From Pseudomonas sp. JAI120 (GTDB lineage Bacteria > Pseudomonadota > Gammaproteobacteria > Pseudomonadales > Pseudomonadaceae), in contig NZ_JACHCZ010000009.1 in assembly GCF_014207255.1 (NCBI RefSeq), forward strand, positions 1 through 64,000: a stretch of DNA of 64,000 nt, read 5' to 3'. Position numbers and translations under genes: made by a program. The notes beneath the pieces are model-generated. The model saw only the letters and a list, made by a program, of their open reading frames with translations. It was not told where the DNA came from and ran no database searches. Below are positions 1 through 9,618 of this stretch, piece after piece (the stretch's first letter is position 1; each line of letters starts with the position of its first letter).

Positions 1-783
1 GAGCACAAGCAAACCGTTGGCAATGGTGTCTTTGCCGAGCTTCAACAGTTCATCGAGTTCGGCCTGGGAGATGTAGGCCAACAGCTTTTCGCTGTCGGGC
101 TTGAGATCCGCCAACAGGTCATACAGCTGCGTAACGTTGTCCCACACATTGAAGAGGGCTTTTCCAAGGCCGCTGAAAAACGCTGCTTCCAGCATTCGGC
201 GCCGATCGAGCGGCTTGGCTTCGGCATAGTCTTTCCACTGATCCTGGAAAGTGCCGGCCCACTCTTCACGCAGGCGAGCCTCCAACCCCAGGATCACCGA
301 CTGATAAGACCCATACAGCGCCTTGACGTGATCCTTGGAAACGTTGGGGTAGAAACTGATTCGGTACTGCTGGTTGCGATCACACTCGGTGATTTCGAGG
401 ATACCGCTGGGGCCGATGGTCTTGTGGATCGGCTCGCCCAACGGGCCGCCATTGGGATCGACGCGTTGCAGCATCACCGGCGTGTTGCCAATGGGCACGG
501 ACCGCGTGCTCTGGAACATATGCACCAGGGTCAGGGTGCCATTGGCGGAGCACGTGGCGACGGTGCTGCTGGGGGTGATTGAGCGATTGATCGGCGCGAC
601 CAGCGCCACCTCATCGCCGACCTTGAAGACCTGCTCGACCTCCAGTGCCGAGAAGCTCCAGAAGCTTTGCGCCCAGTCATCGAACGTATTCAGGCATTCG
701 CGAAAGTCACGGAAGACGCTTTCAACGTCGACCGTTTTCACATCCATCGGGGTCAGGGCCAGCCTGCCAATGGCCGGGTTCAA
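1..783 (-). CDS. Unidentified large protein, N-terminal 261 residues only (runs off window start)
   Basis: A minus-strand frame is open from position 783 to the window edge, about 261 codons, with codon use like its neighbours. It has no ATG at its upstream end. I chose TTG at 783 (MNPAIGRLALTP); ATG at 747 is the alternative. An in-frame TAA lies about 30 bases upstream. The protein reads ...FDDWAQSFWSFSALEVEQVF and then a beta-rich stretch about IGNTPV and GPSGILEI. I see no signal peptide and no membrane segment. The layout recalls N-terminal parts of large Pseudomonas effector or polymorphic-toxin-like proteins, but that is a weak resemblance from memory and the C-terminal half is outside the window. 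The reading frame is well supported; the function is not. Confidence 0.6.
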   Translation of the reverse strand, partial: MNPAIGRLALTPMDVKTVDVESVFRDFRECLNTFDDWAQSFWSFSALEVEQVFKVGDEVALVAPINRSITPSSTVATCSANGTLTLVHMFQSTRSVPIGNTPVMLQRVDPNGGPLGEPIHKTIGPSGILEITECDRNQQYRISFYPNVSKDHVKALYGSYQSVILGLEARLREEWAGTFQDQWKDYAEAKPLDRRRMLEAAFFSGLGKALFNVWDNVTQLYDLLADLKPDSEKLLAYISQAELDELLKLGKDTIANGLLVL

Positions 784-946
784 GACGCAGCCCCATGAAC
801 CAGGGCTTTAACGAAAACAACCATCTGCAATCCCTCGCACTGTGTATTCAGGCGAGGGACTTTGCAGAGGTTTTCAGGCTGGGGCTGTAGAGCTTATCTT
901 GCCGTTACGTGGGATCTTTCAGCGGCTATCGTCCTATCAAAAGCCT

Positions 947-1561
947 TCAGCGCTGTGCAAACGCCAGGTTCAACCCCAGCCCCGCAAACGCCGCCGCAAA
1001 ACTGCGGCGCAGCCAGTTCTGCACCCGTGGCGACTCGATCACCGCGCGGCGAAACCCGTTGGCCAGCAAGCCGTAGATCACAAACACCGCGAACGTCATC
1101 GCCATGAACACCGCGCTCAGCACCAGCATTTGCACGGCAGGTGCCGTGCTGCCTGGCGCCACGAACTGGGGCAGGAAAGCCAGGAAGAAAATGGTCAGCT
1201 TGGGGTTGAGAATATTCAGCAGGAAGCCGCGCAGCATCAAACTGCGCGCGGTGGCGACTGTCGGTGCGTCATTCATGGCGAAGGCCGAGCGATCACGCCA
1301 GGTGACATACGCCAGATACAACAGATAGGCGACGCCAGCGTATTTCAGGACTTCGAAGGCCAGCGCGCTGGTATGCAGCAGTGCGGAAAGGCCGAGCACG
1401 GATGCCAGCAGATGCGGGAGGATACCGGCCGTACAACCCAGCGCGGCGAACACACTGGCGCGCTTGCCGGCGGTGAGGCCCGTGGACACGGTAAAGATCA
1501 CGCCGGTACCGGGGATCAGTACGACAATCAGGCAGGTGACGAGGAAGTTCAGGCTGAGCAT
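947..1561 (-). CDS. LysE/RhtB-family amino-acid exporter
   Basis: A 204-residue inner-membrane protein, the usual length for the LysE/RhtB family, which exports amino acids or related small metabolites by proton antiport. The N-terminus carries the family pattern PGTGVIFTVSTGLTAGKRA (about residues 18-36), and there are roughly six hydrophobic segments, including one following NPKLTIFFLAFLPQF near the middle. ATG at 1561 is preferred over TTG at 1570 because GGAG lies about 10 bases upstream of it. The gene stands alone, divergent from the DUF1615 lipoprotein gene. The substrate cannot be read from the sequence. Confidence 0.85.
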   Translation of the reverse strand: MLSLNFLVTCLIVVLIPGTGVIFTVSTGLTAGKRASVFAALGCTAGILPHLLASVLGLSALLHTSALAFEVLKYAGVAYLLYLAYVTWRDRSAFAMNDAPTVATARSLMLRGFLLNILNPKLTIFFLAFLPQFVAPGSTAPAVQMLVLSAVFMAMTFAVFVIYGLLANGFRRAVIESPRVQNWLRRSFAAAFAGLGLNLAFAQR

Positions 1562-1705
1562 GGCATTCAAACTCCGTGTACGAATGAGGGATGACAGATC
1601 CTGTCACGTTCGGCCTGGGTTGGCGAGAAGGCGAGTTGGCGAACCCGCGTTAGACTTACCGGTCCATATCCGCAACGCCTGGCCCATCGTCCTCAAGGAA
1701 GCCCC

Positions 1706-2791
1706 ATGTCCCCACGCTGCCTGATCCTCTGCCTTGCCTCCTTGCTGGTGCTGGCCGGCTGTTCCACGTCACGCGGCCCGCAGCAACCAGAGCGCAGCGA
1801 AGCCGAGGTGAAGGCCGAGATCGTGCGCCTGCTCCCGGCTAAGGTTCCAGACCGCAACGGCTGGGCCCAGGACATCTACACCGCCTTTGATACTCAAAAG
1901 ATCTACCCCAGTACCGAGAATATCTGTGCCGTATTGGCGGTAACCGAGCAGGAATCCACCTTTCAGGTCGACCCGCCCGTACCCAACATGGGCAAGATCG
2001 CCCAGGATGAAATCCTGCGCCGTGCCGCCAAGGTGCATGTACCGGCGTTTGTGGTGCGCAGCGCCCTGCAACTGCGCTCGCCCACCGGCAAGTCCTACGC
2101 CGACCGCTTGAATGCCGCGCGCACGGAGAAGGACCTGAGCGGCATCTTCGATGACTTCATCAGCATGGTGCCCCTGGGCAACACCCTGTTTGGCGGCTTC
2201 AACCCGGTGCACACCGCCGGCCCCATGCAGGTCAGTATCGACTTCGCGCAGAAACAGGCGCGGGGTTATCCCTACACGGCGGATGGCACGATTCGTCGGG
2301 AAGTCTTCACCCGGCGCGGCGGCATGTACTTCGGTATCGCCCATTTGCTTGGTTACCCGGTGAGCTATGAACAGCCGCTGTACCGTTTTGCCGACTTCAA
2401 TGCGGGGTGGTACGCCAGCCGTAATGCGGCGTTCCAGGCGGCGGTCAGCCGCGCGTCGGGCACTGAGTTGGCGCTGGATGGGGATCTGATTCGCTACGGC
2501 TCATTGCTGCCCGGTACCACCGAACTGGCGGTGCGCTCATTGGGCGCGAAGCTGGACATGCGCAACCCCAGCATTCGCAGCCAGCTGGAACAGGGCGAGC
2601 AGCTGGATTTTGAAGACACCACCCTCTACAAACGCGTGTTTGCGCTGGCCGATAAGGCCGCCGGCAAGCCGCTGCCCCGTGCGATCCTGCCGGGCATCGT
2701 GCTCAAAAGCCCGAAGATCACCCGCAACCTGACCACGGCGTGGTTTGCCAAGCGCGTAGATGAGCGGTACCAGCGCTGCATGAAGCGCTGA
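1706..2791 (+). CDS. DUF1615 family lipoprotein
   Basis: A 361-residue predicted lipoprotein. The signal peptide ends in a lipobox LAGC with the lipidated Cys at residue 19. The body matches my recollection of the DUF1615 family of proteobacterial lipoproteins, with stretches such as EQESTFQVDPPVPNMG and AGPMQVSIDFAQ, which are reminiscent of lytic-transglycosylase-type folds (a Glu in an early ES motif). Enzymatic activity is inference only. The stop codon abuts that of the convergent DUF4349 gene (TGATCA at 2789-2794). A start at 1706 gives a normal signal peptide, with AAGGAAG upstream. Confidence 0.8.
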   Translation: MSPRCLILCLASLLVLAGCSTSRGPQQPERSEAEVKAEIVRLLPAKVPDRNGWAQDIYTAFDTQKIYPSTENICAVLAVTEQESTFQVDPPVPNMGKIAQDEILRRAAKVHVPAFVVRSALQLRSPTGKSYADRLNAARTEKDLSGIFDDFISMVPLGNTLFGGFNPVHTAGPMQVSIDFAQKQARGYPYTADGTIRREVFTRRGGMYFGIAHLLGYPVSYEQPLYRFADFNAGWYASRNAAFQAAVSRASGTELALDGDLIRYGSLLPGTTELAVRSLGAKLDMRNPSIRSQLEQGEQLDFEDTTLYKRVFALADKAAGKPLPRAILPGIVLKSPKITRNLTTAWFAKRVDERYQRCMKR

Positions 2792-3586
2792 TCAGCTGCG
2801 GCGCCTGACAAATTTGCGCCACAGCCACACCCACAACCACACCACCGGAAACGCCAGGATCACGAACGGCAGCACATAGCTTGCGCGCTCCAGGGCGTCT
2901 GCGGTGCCGTCCACCAGGTTAGTGCCCAGGTTGCTGAACATCCGGCTGAAGCGTGACGGTTGGTTGGCGCCGTCGGAAGAGCGGAAGTTGAGGGTGACGC
3001 GGTTGGTATCCAGGCGACGCTGCTGGCCGGCGGCAACCTGGGCGAGCTCCTGCAGTTCGTTTTCAATGCCCGCCTGCTCCTTGCTCAAGGCGATCAGGTC
3101 GCTGACGCTGATGTCCTTGCGCTTGGCCAGTTCATCGAGGCGCTGTTGCTGGGCTTGCAGGCGATCCTGGCGGCGGCGTACATCGGCGACCGCGTCGGCC
3201 AGGTCTTCGGCGGTGGTGATGCGCTGGCCGAGTTTGCCGCCTTCAGCGGCCATGGCGACCATTGGTTCGACGCCGGTGGGCGCGATCCGCAGGATGATCT
3301 CGCCGCCGTTGCTGTCCTCGGTGATGCCAAGGATATTGCACGCGCCAAACCGCGCCGATTCACAAGCCTCGCGGGTCGCCTGCATGCGCGGCGCGAGCAG
3401 GGCGCCGGGCAGGGCCAGGGTCAGTTCGTGCTCATAGGCCAGTTGCGCGCCGGCCCGGCCTTGTTCGCCATTGATCACCGTGGCGCGGGAGTGGTCCTTG
3501 GGTGAGCAGCCGACGAGAGCCAGACCGGCCAGCAGGATCAACAGGGGCGCGCGAAGCGATTGAAGGTTGCCGTCCGGATGGCGCAT
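2792..3586 (-). CDS. DUF4349 domain lipoprotein
   Basis: 264 residues. The N-terminal signal ends in LVGC with the lipidated Cys at about residue 27. A periplasmic beta-rich segment is followed by a predicted coiled coil (about residues 115-180, many Gln, Leu and Asp with repeats such as RRQDRLQAQQQRLDELAKRKD) and one C-terminal membrane segment (YVLPFVILAFPVVWLWVWLW) ending in a basic tail. This order is that of the DUF4349 family. The role is unknown; the architecture suggests an envelope protein anchored at both ends. It is convergent with the DUF1615 gene with no spacer. Confidence 0.8.
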   Translation of the reverse strand: MRHPDGNLQSLRAPLLILLAGLALVGCSPKDHSRATVINGEQGRAGAQLAYEHELTLALPGALLAPRMQATREACESARFGACNILGITEDSNGGEIILRIAPTGVEPMVAMAAEGGKLGQRITTAEDLADAVADVRRRQDRLQAQQQRLDELAKRKDISVSDLIALSKEQAGIENELQELAQVAAGQQRRLDTNRVTLNFRSSDGANQPSRFSRMFSNLGTNLVDGTADALERASYVLPFVILAFPVVWLWVWLWRKFVRRRS

Positions 3587-3743
3587 TGCAGTTCCTTGAG
3601 GTGTGCGGGGGATATTGGCGGCGATTAAAGCGGGTCCGGCGAATTAACGCAAAGTATCGTGCAAGATTTGCAGGGCTGATGGTGATGGCTGCCGTTGGGC
3701 GTGTGGCGTACATCTCAAATCCGCCCCCCAAGGAATACTCGCC

Positions 3744-4163
3744 ATGATTGCTCACGCCGTGCCCGAAGGTTTTGTCCCGCTGCCGCGCAGCAGCCCGTTG
3801 CTGGATTTGCTTGGCCCGGCGTATTGCCGAGGTGACGGCCTGCAACTGGAGATCGGCCTGCGCGCCGACAATCGCCATGCCAATGGGCGTGGGACTGTGC
3901 ACGGCGGGGTGTTGGCGACCCTGGCGGATGTCGGCATGGGCTATGCCATGGCGTTTTCCAGTGAGCCGCCGTTGCCGTTGATTACGGCGAGCATGACCGT
4001 GGATTACCTAGGGACGGTGCAGGTGGGGGAGTGGATTACGGTGCGCTTGGAACATCACAAGCGAGGGCGACAGATGGCGTTTGCCACGGTGAGCCTGCAG
4101 GTGGCGGAGAAGGTGGTGGCGCGGGCGAATGCGGTGTTTGCCGTGCCTCAAGCTGACAGGTAA
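3744..4163 (+). CDS. PaaI-type hotdog-fold acyl-CoA thioesterase
   Basis: 139 residues, a single hotdog domain. The family signature RHANGRGTVHGGVLATLADVG is at about residues 41-61, with the HGG loop and catalytic acid region typical of PaaI/YbgC-like thioesterases that hydrolyse acyl- or aryl-CoA. ATG at 3744 has AAGGAA about 8 bases upstream. It is monocistronic and convergent with the acetoacetate module, from which a shared terminator (4216-4249) separates it. The exact CoA substrate is not evident. Confidence 0.85.
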   Translation: MIAHAVPEGFVPLPRSSPLLDLLGPAYCRGDGLQLEIGLRADNRHANGRGTVHGGVLATLADVGMGYAMAFSSEPPLPLITASMTVDYLGTVQVGEWITVRLEHHKRGRQMAFATVSLQVAEKVVARANAVFAVPQADR

Positions 4164-4173
4164 TGAAGATCTG

Positions 4174-4187
4174 ATGTGGGAGGGGGC
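4174..4187. repeat. Half REP-like element
   Basis: TGTGGGAGGGGGCT just after the thioesterase stop matches one arm of the GTGGGAGGGGGCTTGC REP family seen more fully at 12256-12342. No partner arm is close by, so it is a single degenerate REP. Confidence 0.45.
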
Positions 4188-4215
4188 TGTGTTTCTTCAG
4201 GGAAACCGCATAAAG

Positions 4216-4249
4216 AAAAGGCCTGGCTTTTCGTGGAGCCGGGCCTTTT
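4216..4249. terminator. Bidirectional intrinsic terminator
   Basis: AAAAGGCCTGGCT at 4216-4228 pairs with AGCCGGGCCTTTT at 4237-4249 (13 bp with one G-T pair, 8-nt loop). A-runs and T-runs flank the stem, so it can end both the thioesterase transcript (+) and the thiolase transcript (-). Confidence 0.85.
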
Positions 4250-4265
4250 CCGTGTTGCTCTTTTA

Positions 4266-5447
<1,182 letters not shown>

Positions 5448-5458
5448 GGAATCTGTCC

Positions 5459-6118
5459 TCACTGGAAGTGCATTTCTGGAACGTGGTCCGGGACGATCAG
5501 TTTACCGGCGGTCTTGCTCACAATCTCTTCAACGCTGACGCCAGGTGCGCGTTCCTTGAGGACAAAAGCGCCATTTTCGATTTCCAGGTACGCCAGGTCC
5601 GTCAGCACACGCTTGATGCAGTTGGCTCCGGTCAGCGGCAGGCTGCATTGGCTGAGCAACTTGGACTCACCGTCCTTGGAGGCGTGGGTCATGATCACGA
5701 TGATGTTTTCCGCACCGGCCACCAGGTCCATGGCGCCGCCCATGCCCTTGACCAGTTTGCCGGGGATCATCCACGAGGCGATGTTGCCGTGTACGTCCAC
5801 TTCAAAGGCACCGAGTACGGTGAGGTCGACGTGGCCGCCGCGAATCATCGCGAAGGATTCGGCGGAGGAGAAGATCGAGGCGCCGATGCGCGCCGTCACG
5901 GTTTGCTTGCCGGCGTTGATCATGTCGGCATCGATGGTGTCTTCGGTAGGAAACGGGCCCATGCCCAGCAGGCCGTTTTCCGATTGCAGCATCACTTCCA
6001 TGCCTTCGGGAATGTAGTTGGCCACCAGGGTCGGAATGCCGATGCCCAGGTTGACGTAGAAACCATCCTGCATTTCGCGGGCGACGCGTTGAGCCATTTG
6101 TTCGCGGGTAAGAGCCAT
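5459..6118 (-). CDS. 3-oxoacid CoA-transferase, subunit B
   Basis: 219 residues, the usual length for the beta subunit of succinyl-CoA/acetyl-CoA:acetoacetate CoA-transferase. The catalytic Glu motif SENGLLGMGPFP is at about residues 46-57, and the glycine-rich KGMGGAMDLVAGA follows near the middle. It sits 34 bases downstream of subunit A and 11 bases before thiolase, which indicates co-transcription. With subunit A it transfers CoA to acetoacetate. The symbol could be scoB, atoA or pcaJ-like; the thiolase neighbour favours acetoacetate over beta-ketoadipate. Confidence 0.92.
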   Translation of the reverse strand: MALTREQMAQRVAREMQDGFYVNLGIGIPTLVANYIPEGMEVMLQSENGLLGMGPFPTEDTIDADMINAGKQTVTARIGASIFSSAESFAMIRGGHVDLTVLGAFEVDVHGNIASWMIPGKLVKGMGGAMDLVAGAENIIVIMTHASKDGESKLLSQCSLPLTGANCIKRVLTDLAYLEIENGAFVLKERAPGVSVEEIVSKTAGKLIVPDHVPEMHFQ

Positions 6119-6152
6119 TTTAGGAGTCCTTATTGTTCGGGCTGGGGGCGGA

Positions 6153-6851
6153 TTATTTGCGCACGGTGCGCTGTTCGATGCGCTTCTCGAACGTGCCGCA
6201 GATGATCCGGTCGACGTAGATGCCAGGGGTGTGGATCTGCGCCGGGTCCAGCTCGCCCGGTTCGACGATTTCCTCGACTTCGACCACGGTGATCTTGCCG
6301 GCGGTGGCGGCCAGCGGGTTGAAGTTCTGGGCGGTGTGGCGATAGATGACGTTGCCGAAGTGGTCGGCTTTCCAGCCTTTGACGATGGCGAAGTCGCCGG
6401 TAATGGATTCTTCCATCAGGTACGGTCGACCGTTGAATTCGCGGGTTTCCTTGCCTTCGGCGACCGGGGTGCCGACGCCGGTGGCGGTGAAGAAGGCCGG
6501 GATACCGGCGCCGCCTGCGCGCATTTTTTCCGCCAGGGTGCCTTGGGGGGTCAGCACCACTTCGATTTCGCCGCTGAGCAATTGCTTCTCGAACAGGGCG
6601 TTTTCACCGACGTAGGAGGCGATCACCTTGCTGATCTGCTTTTCTTCCAGCAGCACGCCGAGGCCAAAACCATCGACGCCGCAGTTATTGGAAACCACGG
6701 TGAGGTCACGGGTGCCTTTGCGCTTGATCTCGGCGATGAGGTTTTCCGGAATTCCGCACAGGCCGAAACCACCGGCGAGCACGGTCATGCCGTCTTCCAG
6801 GCCTGCCAGTGCTTCTTCGTAGGACGCCACGCGTTTATCGAAACCTGCCAT
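6153..6851 (-). CDS. 3-oxoacid CoA-transferase, subunit A
   Basis: 232 residues. The N-terminal glycine-rich stretch VLAGGFGLCGIPENLI (about residues 22-37) is the family signature, and GGAGIPAFFTATGVGT follows in the middle. ATG at 6851 (MAGFDKRV) is preferred to the far-upstream start at 6986, which would run into the regulator gene: AGAGGTG lies at the right distance and family proteins begin here. It is the first gene of the CoA-transferase/thiolase set, transcribed divergently from a LysR gene 133 bases away, the probable regulator. Confidence 0.92.
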   Translation of the reverse strand: MAGFDKRVASYEEALAGLEDGMTVLAGGFGLCGIPENLIAEIKRKGTRDLTVVSNNCGVDGFGLGVLLEEKQISKVIASYVGENALFEKQLLSGEIEVVLTPQGTLAEKMRAGGAGIPAFFTATGVGTPVAEGKETREFNGRPYLMEESITGDFAIVKGWKADHFGNVIYRHTAQNFNPLAATAGKITVVEVEEIVEPGELDPAQIHTPGIYVDRIICGTFEKRIEQRTVRK

Positions 6852-6984
6852 ATGCACCTCTTTTATTGTTTGTGGGCCAGCCAATAGATCGAGTGTTGCG
6901 CCGGCGGATTGATTTGTTAAGTTGTTTTTTAAGGTTGATTGATTTAGAAAACAGCATAGTCGACCCGCCGCCCGGAGTAGCGCC
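6852..6984. promoter_or_regulatory. Divergent promoter region between acetoacetate genes and LysR gene
   Basis: A 133-base AT-richer spacer. It contains the direct repeat GATTGATTT at 6907-6915 and 6937-6945 (30-base period), a plausible LysR contact region. No sharp -35/-10 pair stands out. Regulation by the adjacent LysR protein is inferred from the arrangement. Confidence 0.4.
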
Positions 6985-7890
6985 ATGACCGTTAAACAGA
7001 TGCGTGCCTTTCTTGCCGTGGCCCAAAGCCTGAGTTTTGCCGCTGCCTGTGAGCGTCTGCACCTTTCTCAATCGGCGCTGAGCCTGACCATCAAGGGCTT
7101 GGAAGAAGGGCTGGGCGGGCGCTTGTTCAGCCGTAATACGCGCAATGTGGCCCTCACGCCCGAGGGCGAATCCCTGCTGCCGCTGGCCCGTCGGCTGATG
7201 GCCGATTGGGACAATACCGAGGACGAACTGCGTCAGCTGTTCACCCTGCAACGCGGTCGGGTCACCGTGGCGGCGATGCCGTCGTTTGCCGGCAACCTGC
7301 TGCCGCCGATCCTGAAGATATTCCGCGCGCGTTACCCCCAGGTGAACGTGACGGTGCATGACTTGATCAATGAGCAAGTGCTGGAGATGGTTCGCGACCG
7401 CCATGTGGAACTGGGCGTGGCGTTTGAACCCTCGGAGGGTTCGTCGCTGGCCTTTACGCCGTTGTACCTGGACCGTTTCATTGCGGTGGTGCCCGGTGAT
7501 TCACGGCTGGCGCAGTGTGCCGAGGTCGACTGGAAAACCTTGCTGGAGCACCCGTTCATCACGTTACAGCGGCCTTCCACGGTGCGAGTGATGTTGGAAG
7601 AGCATCTGGGGGCCTTGAAGATGAAGTTGCCGGTGGCGTTGGAAAGCCATCAATTGGCAACCGTGGGCAAGATGGTCGCCAGCGGCCTGGGTGTCAGCGC
7701 CGTACCGGCCTTGTGTGCGCAGCAGATGCAGGAGGCGGGGGCGCACTGCATCACCTTGACCGATCCGGTGATCGAGCGGCCGATTGGCGTGTTGACCAAG
7801 CCCGGGCATGAACTGTCGGCGGCGGCGCAGGTGTTGTTTGATATTTTTCGGGATGAGGCGGGGAAGGGCAGGTTCCCGGCGGTGTTATAA
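6985..7890 (+). CDS. LysR-family transcriptional regulator (acetoacetate module)
   Basis: 301 residues, a full-length LysR regulator: N-terminal winged HTH (about residues 1-60, MTVKQMRAFLAVAQSLSFAA, SQSALSLTIKGLEE) and a LysR substrate-binding domain (about 88-290). It is divergent from the CoA-transferase operon and probably controls it, as LysR genes commonly regulate the neighbouring divergent unit. The inducer is unknown. An intrinsic terminator follows at 7904-7931. Confidence 0.88.
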   Translation: MTVKQMRAFLAVAQSLSFAAACERLHLSQSALSLTIKGLEEGLGGRLFSRNTRNVALTPEGESLLPLARRLMADWDNTEDELRQLFTLQRGRVTVAAMPSFAGNLLPPILKIFRARYPQVNVTVHDLINEQVLEMVRDRHVELGVAFEPSEGSSLAFTPLYLDRFIAVVPGDSRLAQCAEVDWKTLLEHPFITLQRPSTVRVMLEEHLGALKMKLPVALESHQLATVGKMVASGLGVSAVPALCAQQMQEAGAHCITLTDPVIERPIGVLTKPGHELSAAAQVLFDIFRDEAGKGRFPAVL

Positions 7891-7903
7891 AAGAGGTATT
7901 AAA

Positions 7904-7931
7904 AAGCCCGCTCGAATAAACGAACGGGCTT
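7904..7931. terminator. Bidirectional intrinsic terminator
   Basis: AAGCCCGCTCG (7904-7914) pairs with CGAACGGGCTT (7921-7931), 11 bp with one wobble and a 6-nt loop, with A-rich and T-rich flanks. It lies between the convergent LysR gene and the 109-residue hypothetical gene. Confidence 0.85.
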
Positions 7932-7952
7932 AAATTTAAAGGTGCACTGTTA

Positions 7953-8282
7953 TCAGCAGTATCTATCAATCACTTTAACTTGCGATTGGTCTTTGAGGTT
8001 CTGCCATTCGGTATTAAGTGTGTGGAACACTTGCTCGATAAAGTTGCGGTCGGCCGCGGCTTTCTTACCGACATAACCCTGGCCACGGCGGTACATCTTC
8101 AGGCGCGCCGCCAGTTCACGGTTATTGCGGTCGAACTCGGCTTCTTCGGTATGGGGCGCCAGGCAGTCAATTTGCACTTCGCCCGATTTGCCAATCCACA
8201 GGATATGGTCGTCGAGTGTGTCTTTCTGCGCTGCGAACATCTCAGCCAATTCATCGATAGTTGGTTGGTTGTTCAGATTCAT
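7953..8282 (-). CDS. Hypothetical small soluble protein
   Basis: 109 residues, hydrophilic, with no signal peptide and no membrane segment; it begins MNLNNQPTIDELAEMFAAQKD. The composition is charged and probably helical, with one central beta-like stretch (HILWIGKSGEVQIDCL). I do not recognise the family. It has a normal codon pattern, an ATG start and a good terminator at its 3' end, so it is likely real. It is monocistronic. No function can be assigned from the sequence. Confidence 0.7.
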   Translation of the reverse strand: MNLNNQPTIDELAEMFAAQKDTLDDHILWIGKSGEVQIDCLAPHTEEAEFDRNNRELAARLKMYRRGQGYVGKKAAADRNFIEQVFHTLNTEWQNLKDQSQVKVIDRYC

Positions 8283-8746
8283 GTGTAAGCCCCTTGACCA
8301 GTTGGCGATCTATCAGTTGATTCCGTTAAAACTGCTTAGTTGTCTCCGGCTTGGAAAACCGGGCGTCAGTGACGGTCTGCCGAATACGGGCAGGGTCTTG
8401 AACCTGATGCATGTAGTCTTGCTGATGAACTGCTACGCAATGGTTTCATAACGAAGACAAGTCGCGTTTGAGCGCCTTGTACCGATCCTTGCGGGCCGGT
8501 CAGCTTCATCAATCTGCCTTGTGGGCAGTGCACATCCGGAAAAAACAGCTCGGCGGTCAGACGAGCTTGTTCAAAACGCTTGTTACCAACGCTCCCGATC
8601 CGGGAGACGTCTAGATCATGCAAGGACAAAAAGGTTACGTCAACGGTTATGTAGTGATTATTTTTGATCACTACATAATTCGCCGTAGGTATGGGGAGAT
8701 ACGGCAGGTGCGTGACTTGAGCGTCATTTTTTGCGCTGGACGGTCG
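8283..8746. other. 464-base intergenic stretch with a perfect palindrome
   Basis: No convincing gene. The clearest structure is the 12-bp perfect inverted repeat TTATGTAGTGAT (8647-8658) / ATCACTACATAA (8667-8678) with an 8-base T-rich spacer. A short plus-strand reading frame (ATG 8618 to TGA at about 8758, 46 codons) runs through it but has only a weak, distant GGGAG. A minus-strand frame (8366-8671) has unusual composition and no good ribosome site. I regard both as doubtful. The palindrome may be an operator or a hairpin. Confidence 0.5.
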
Positions 8747-9610
8747 CTATGGCTGAGGAGGAGTTGACTGCAGGCGCTCTGCCAGCAAGGGCAGAAGCTG
8801 CTCGCACGAGGTTTCGATCTTTACCTGCAACAACTCATCACCCCGGGTCTTGCCCAAGTTGATGGCGATCACCGGCTTGCCCTGTTCGACCATCGCCTTG
8901 CACAGGCGAAATGCGGAGTAAGCCATCAGCGACGAACCCACCACCAGCAACCCATCGGCATGCGCTACCGCCGCCATCGCCCTGGCAGCCGTCGCTGGCG
9001 CGACGTTCTCGCCAAAAAACACCACGTCCGGCTTCAGTCGTTCACCCTCGCAATGGGGGCAGTGGGGGACCTGGAAGCGCTCTTCAAACGCGGGGTCGAG
9101 CAAGGTGTCACCATCAGGTGCCTGTACCGCATGGACTTGCGCCAGGTACGGGTTATCGACTTCCATCTGCCGCTGGATCACATCGCGCGTGCTGTGCAGC
9201 TGGCAATCCAGGCACAGTACCCGGTGCAGGCTGCCGTGTAGTTCGATCACATCGTGACTGCCGGCCTGGTCATGCAAGGTGTCGACGTTCTGCGTGATCA
9301 GGCCGGTGATGTGCTGGCGCTGTTGCAGGGTCGCCAGTGCCCGGTGAGCATTGTTCGGCTGCGCGATACGTACCCTCGGCCAGCCCAGCATCGCCCGTGC
9401 CCAATAGCGGCGCCGCGCCTGCGCGGTGGCGAGGAATTCCTGATACATCATCGGCGCCTTGCCCCGGCGCACGCCTTCGCTGTCGCGGTAGTCGGGGATC
9501 CCCGACGACGTGCTGATGCCTGCACCGGTCAACACCAGGAAGCGCCGTTCGGCCATGGCGCGGTGCAGGGTATCGAGGTGATCTTCCTGATGTTCCAGCG
9601 TGTCGAGCAT
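8747..9610 (-). CDS. Sir2-family NAD-dependent protein deacylase (sirtuin)
   Basis: 287 residues. The NAD-binding start VLTGAGISTSSGIPDYRD is at about residues 26-43, the QNVDTLHDQAG motif at about 107-117 (N and D of the catalytic set), the catalytic His in ELHGSLH, and a zinc site in two pairs, CLDC and CPHC. It removes acyl groups from lysines using NAD. It is 8 bases downstream of the CBS-domain gene and may be co-transcribed with it. It belongs to the larger bacterial sirtuin group rather than the CobB class. Confidence 0.9.
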   Translation of the reverse strand: MLDTLEHQEDHLDTLHRAMAERRFLVLTGAGISTSSGIPDYRDSEGVRRGKAPMMYQEFLATAQARRRYWARAMLGWPRVRIAQPNNAHRALATLQQRQHITGLITQNVDTLHDQAGSHDVIELHGSLHRVLCLDCQLHSTRDVIQRQMEVDNPYLAQVHAVQAPDGDTLLDPAFEERFQVPHCPHCEGERLKPDVVFFGENVAPATAARAMAAVAHADGLLVVGSSLMAYSAFRLCKAMVEQGKPVIAINLGKTRGDELLQVKIETSCEQLLPLLAERLQSTPPQP

Positions 9611-9618
9611 GGTGTCTC

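Noticed and set aside
6153..6986. Long form of CoA-transferase subunit A starting at 6986
   Set aside because: The extra 45 residues have no family similarity, and the start would overlap the divergent LysR gene; the SD at 6851 fits better.
8366..8671. A 101-codon minus-strand frame in the 8283-8746 gap
   Set aside because: It has a plausible start but no ribosome site and no similarity to anything I know, and it overlaps the palindrome. Not reported as a gene.
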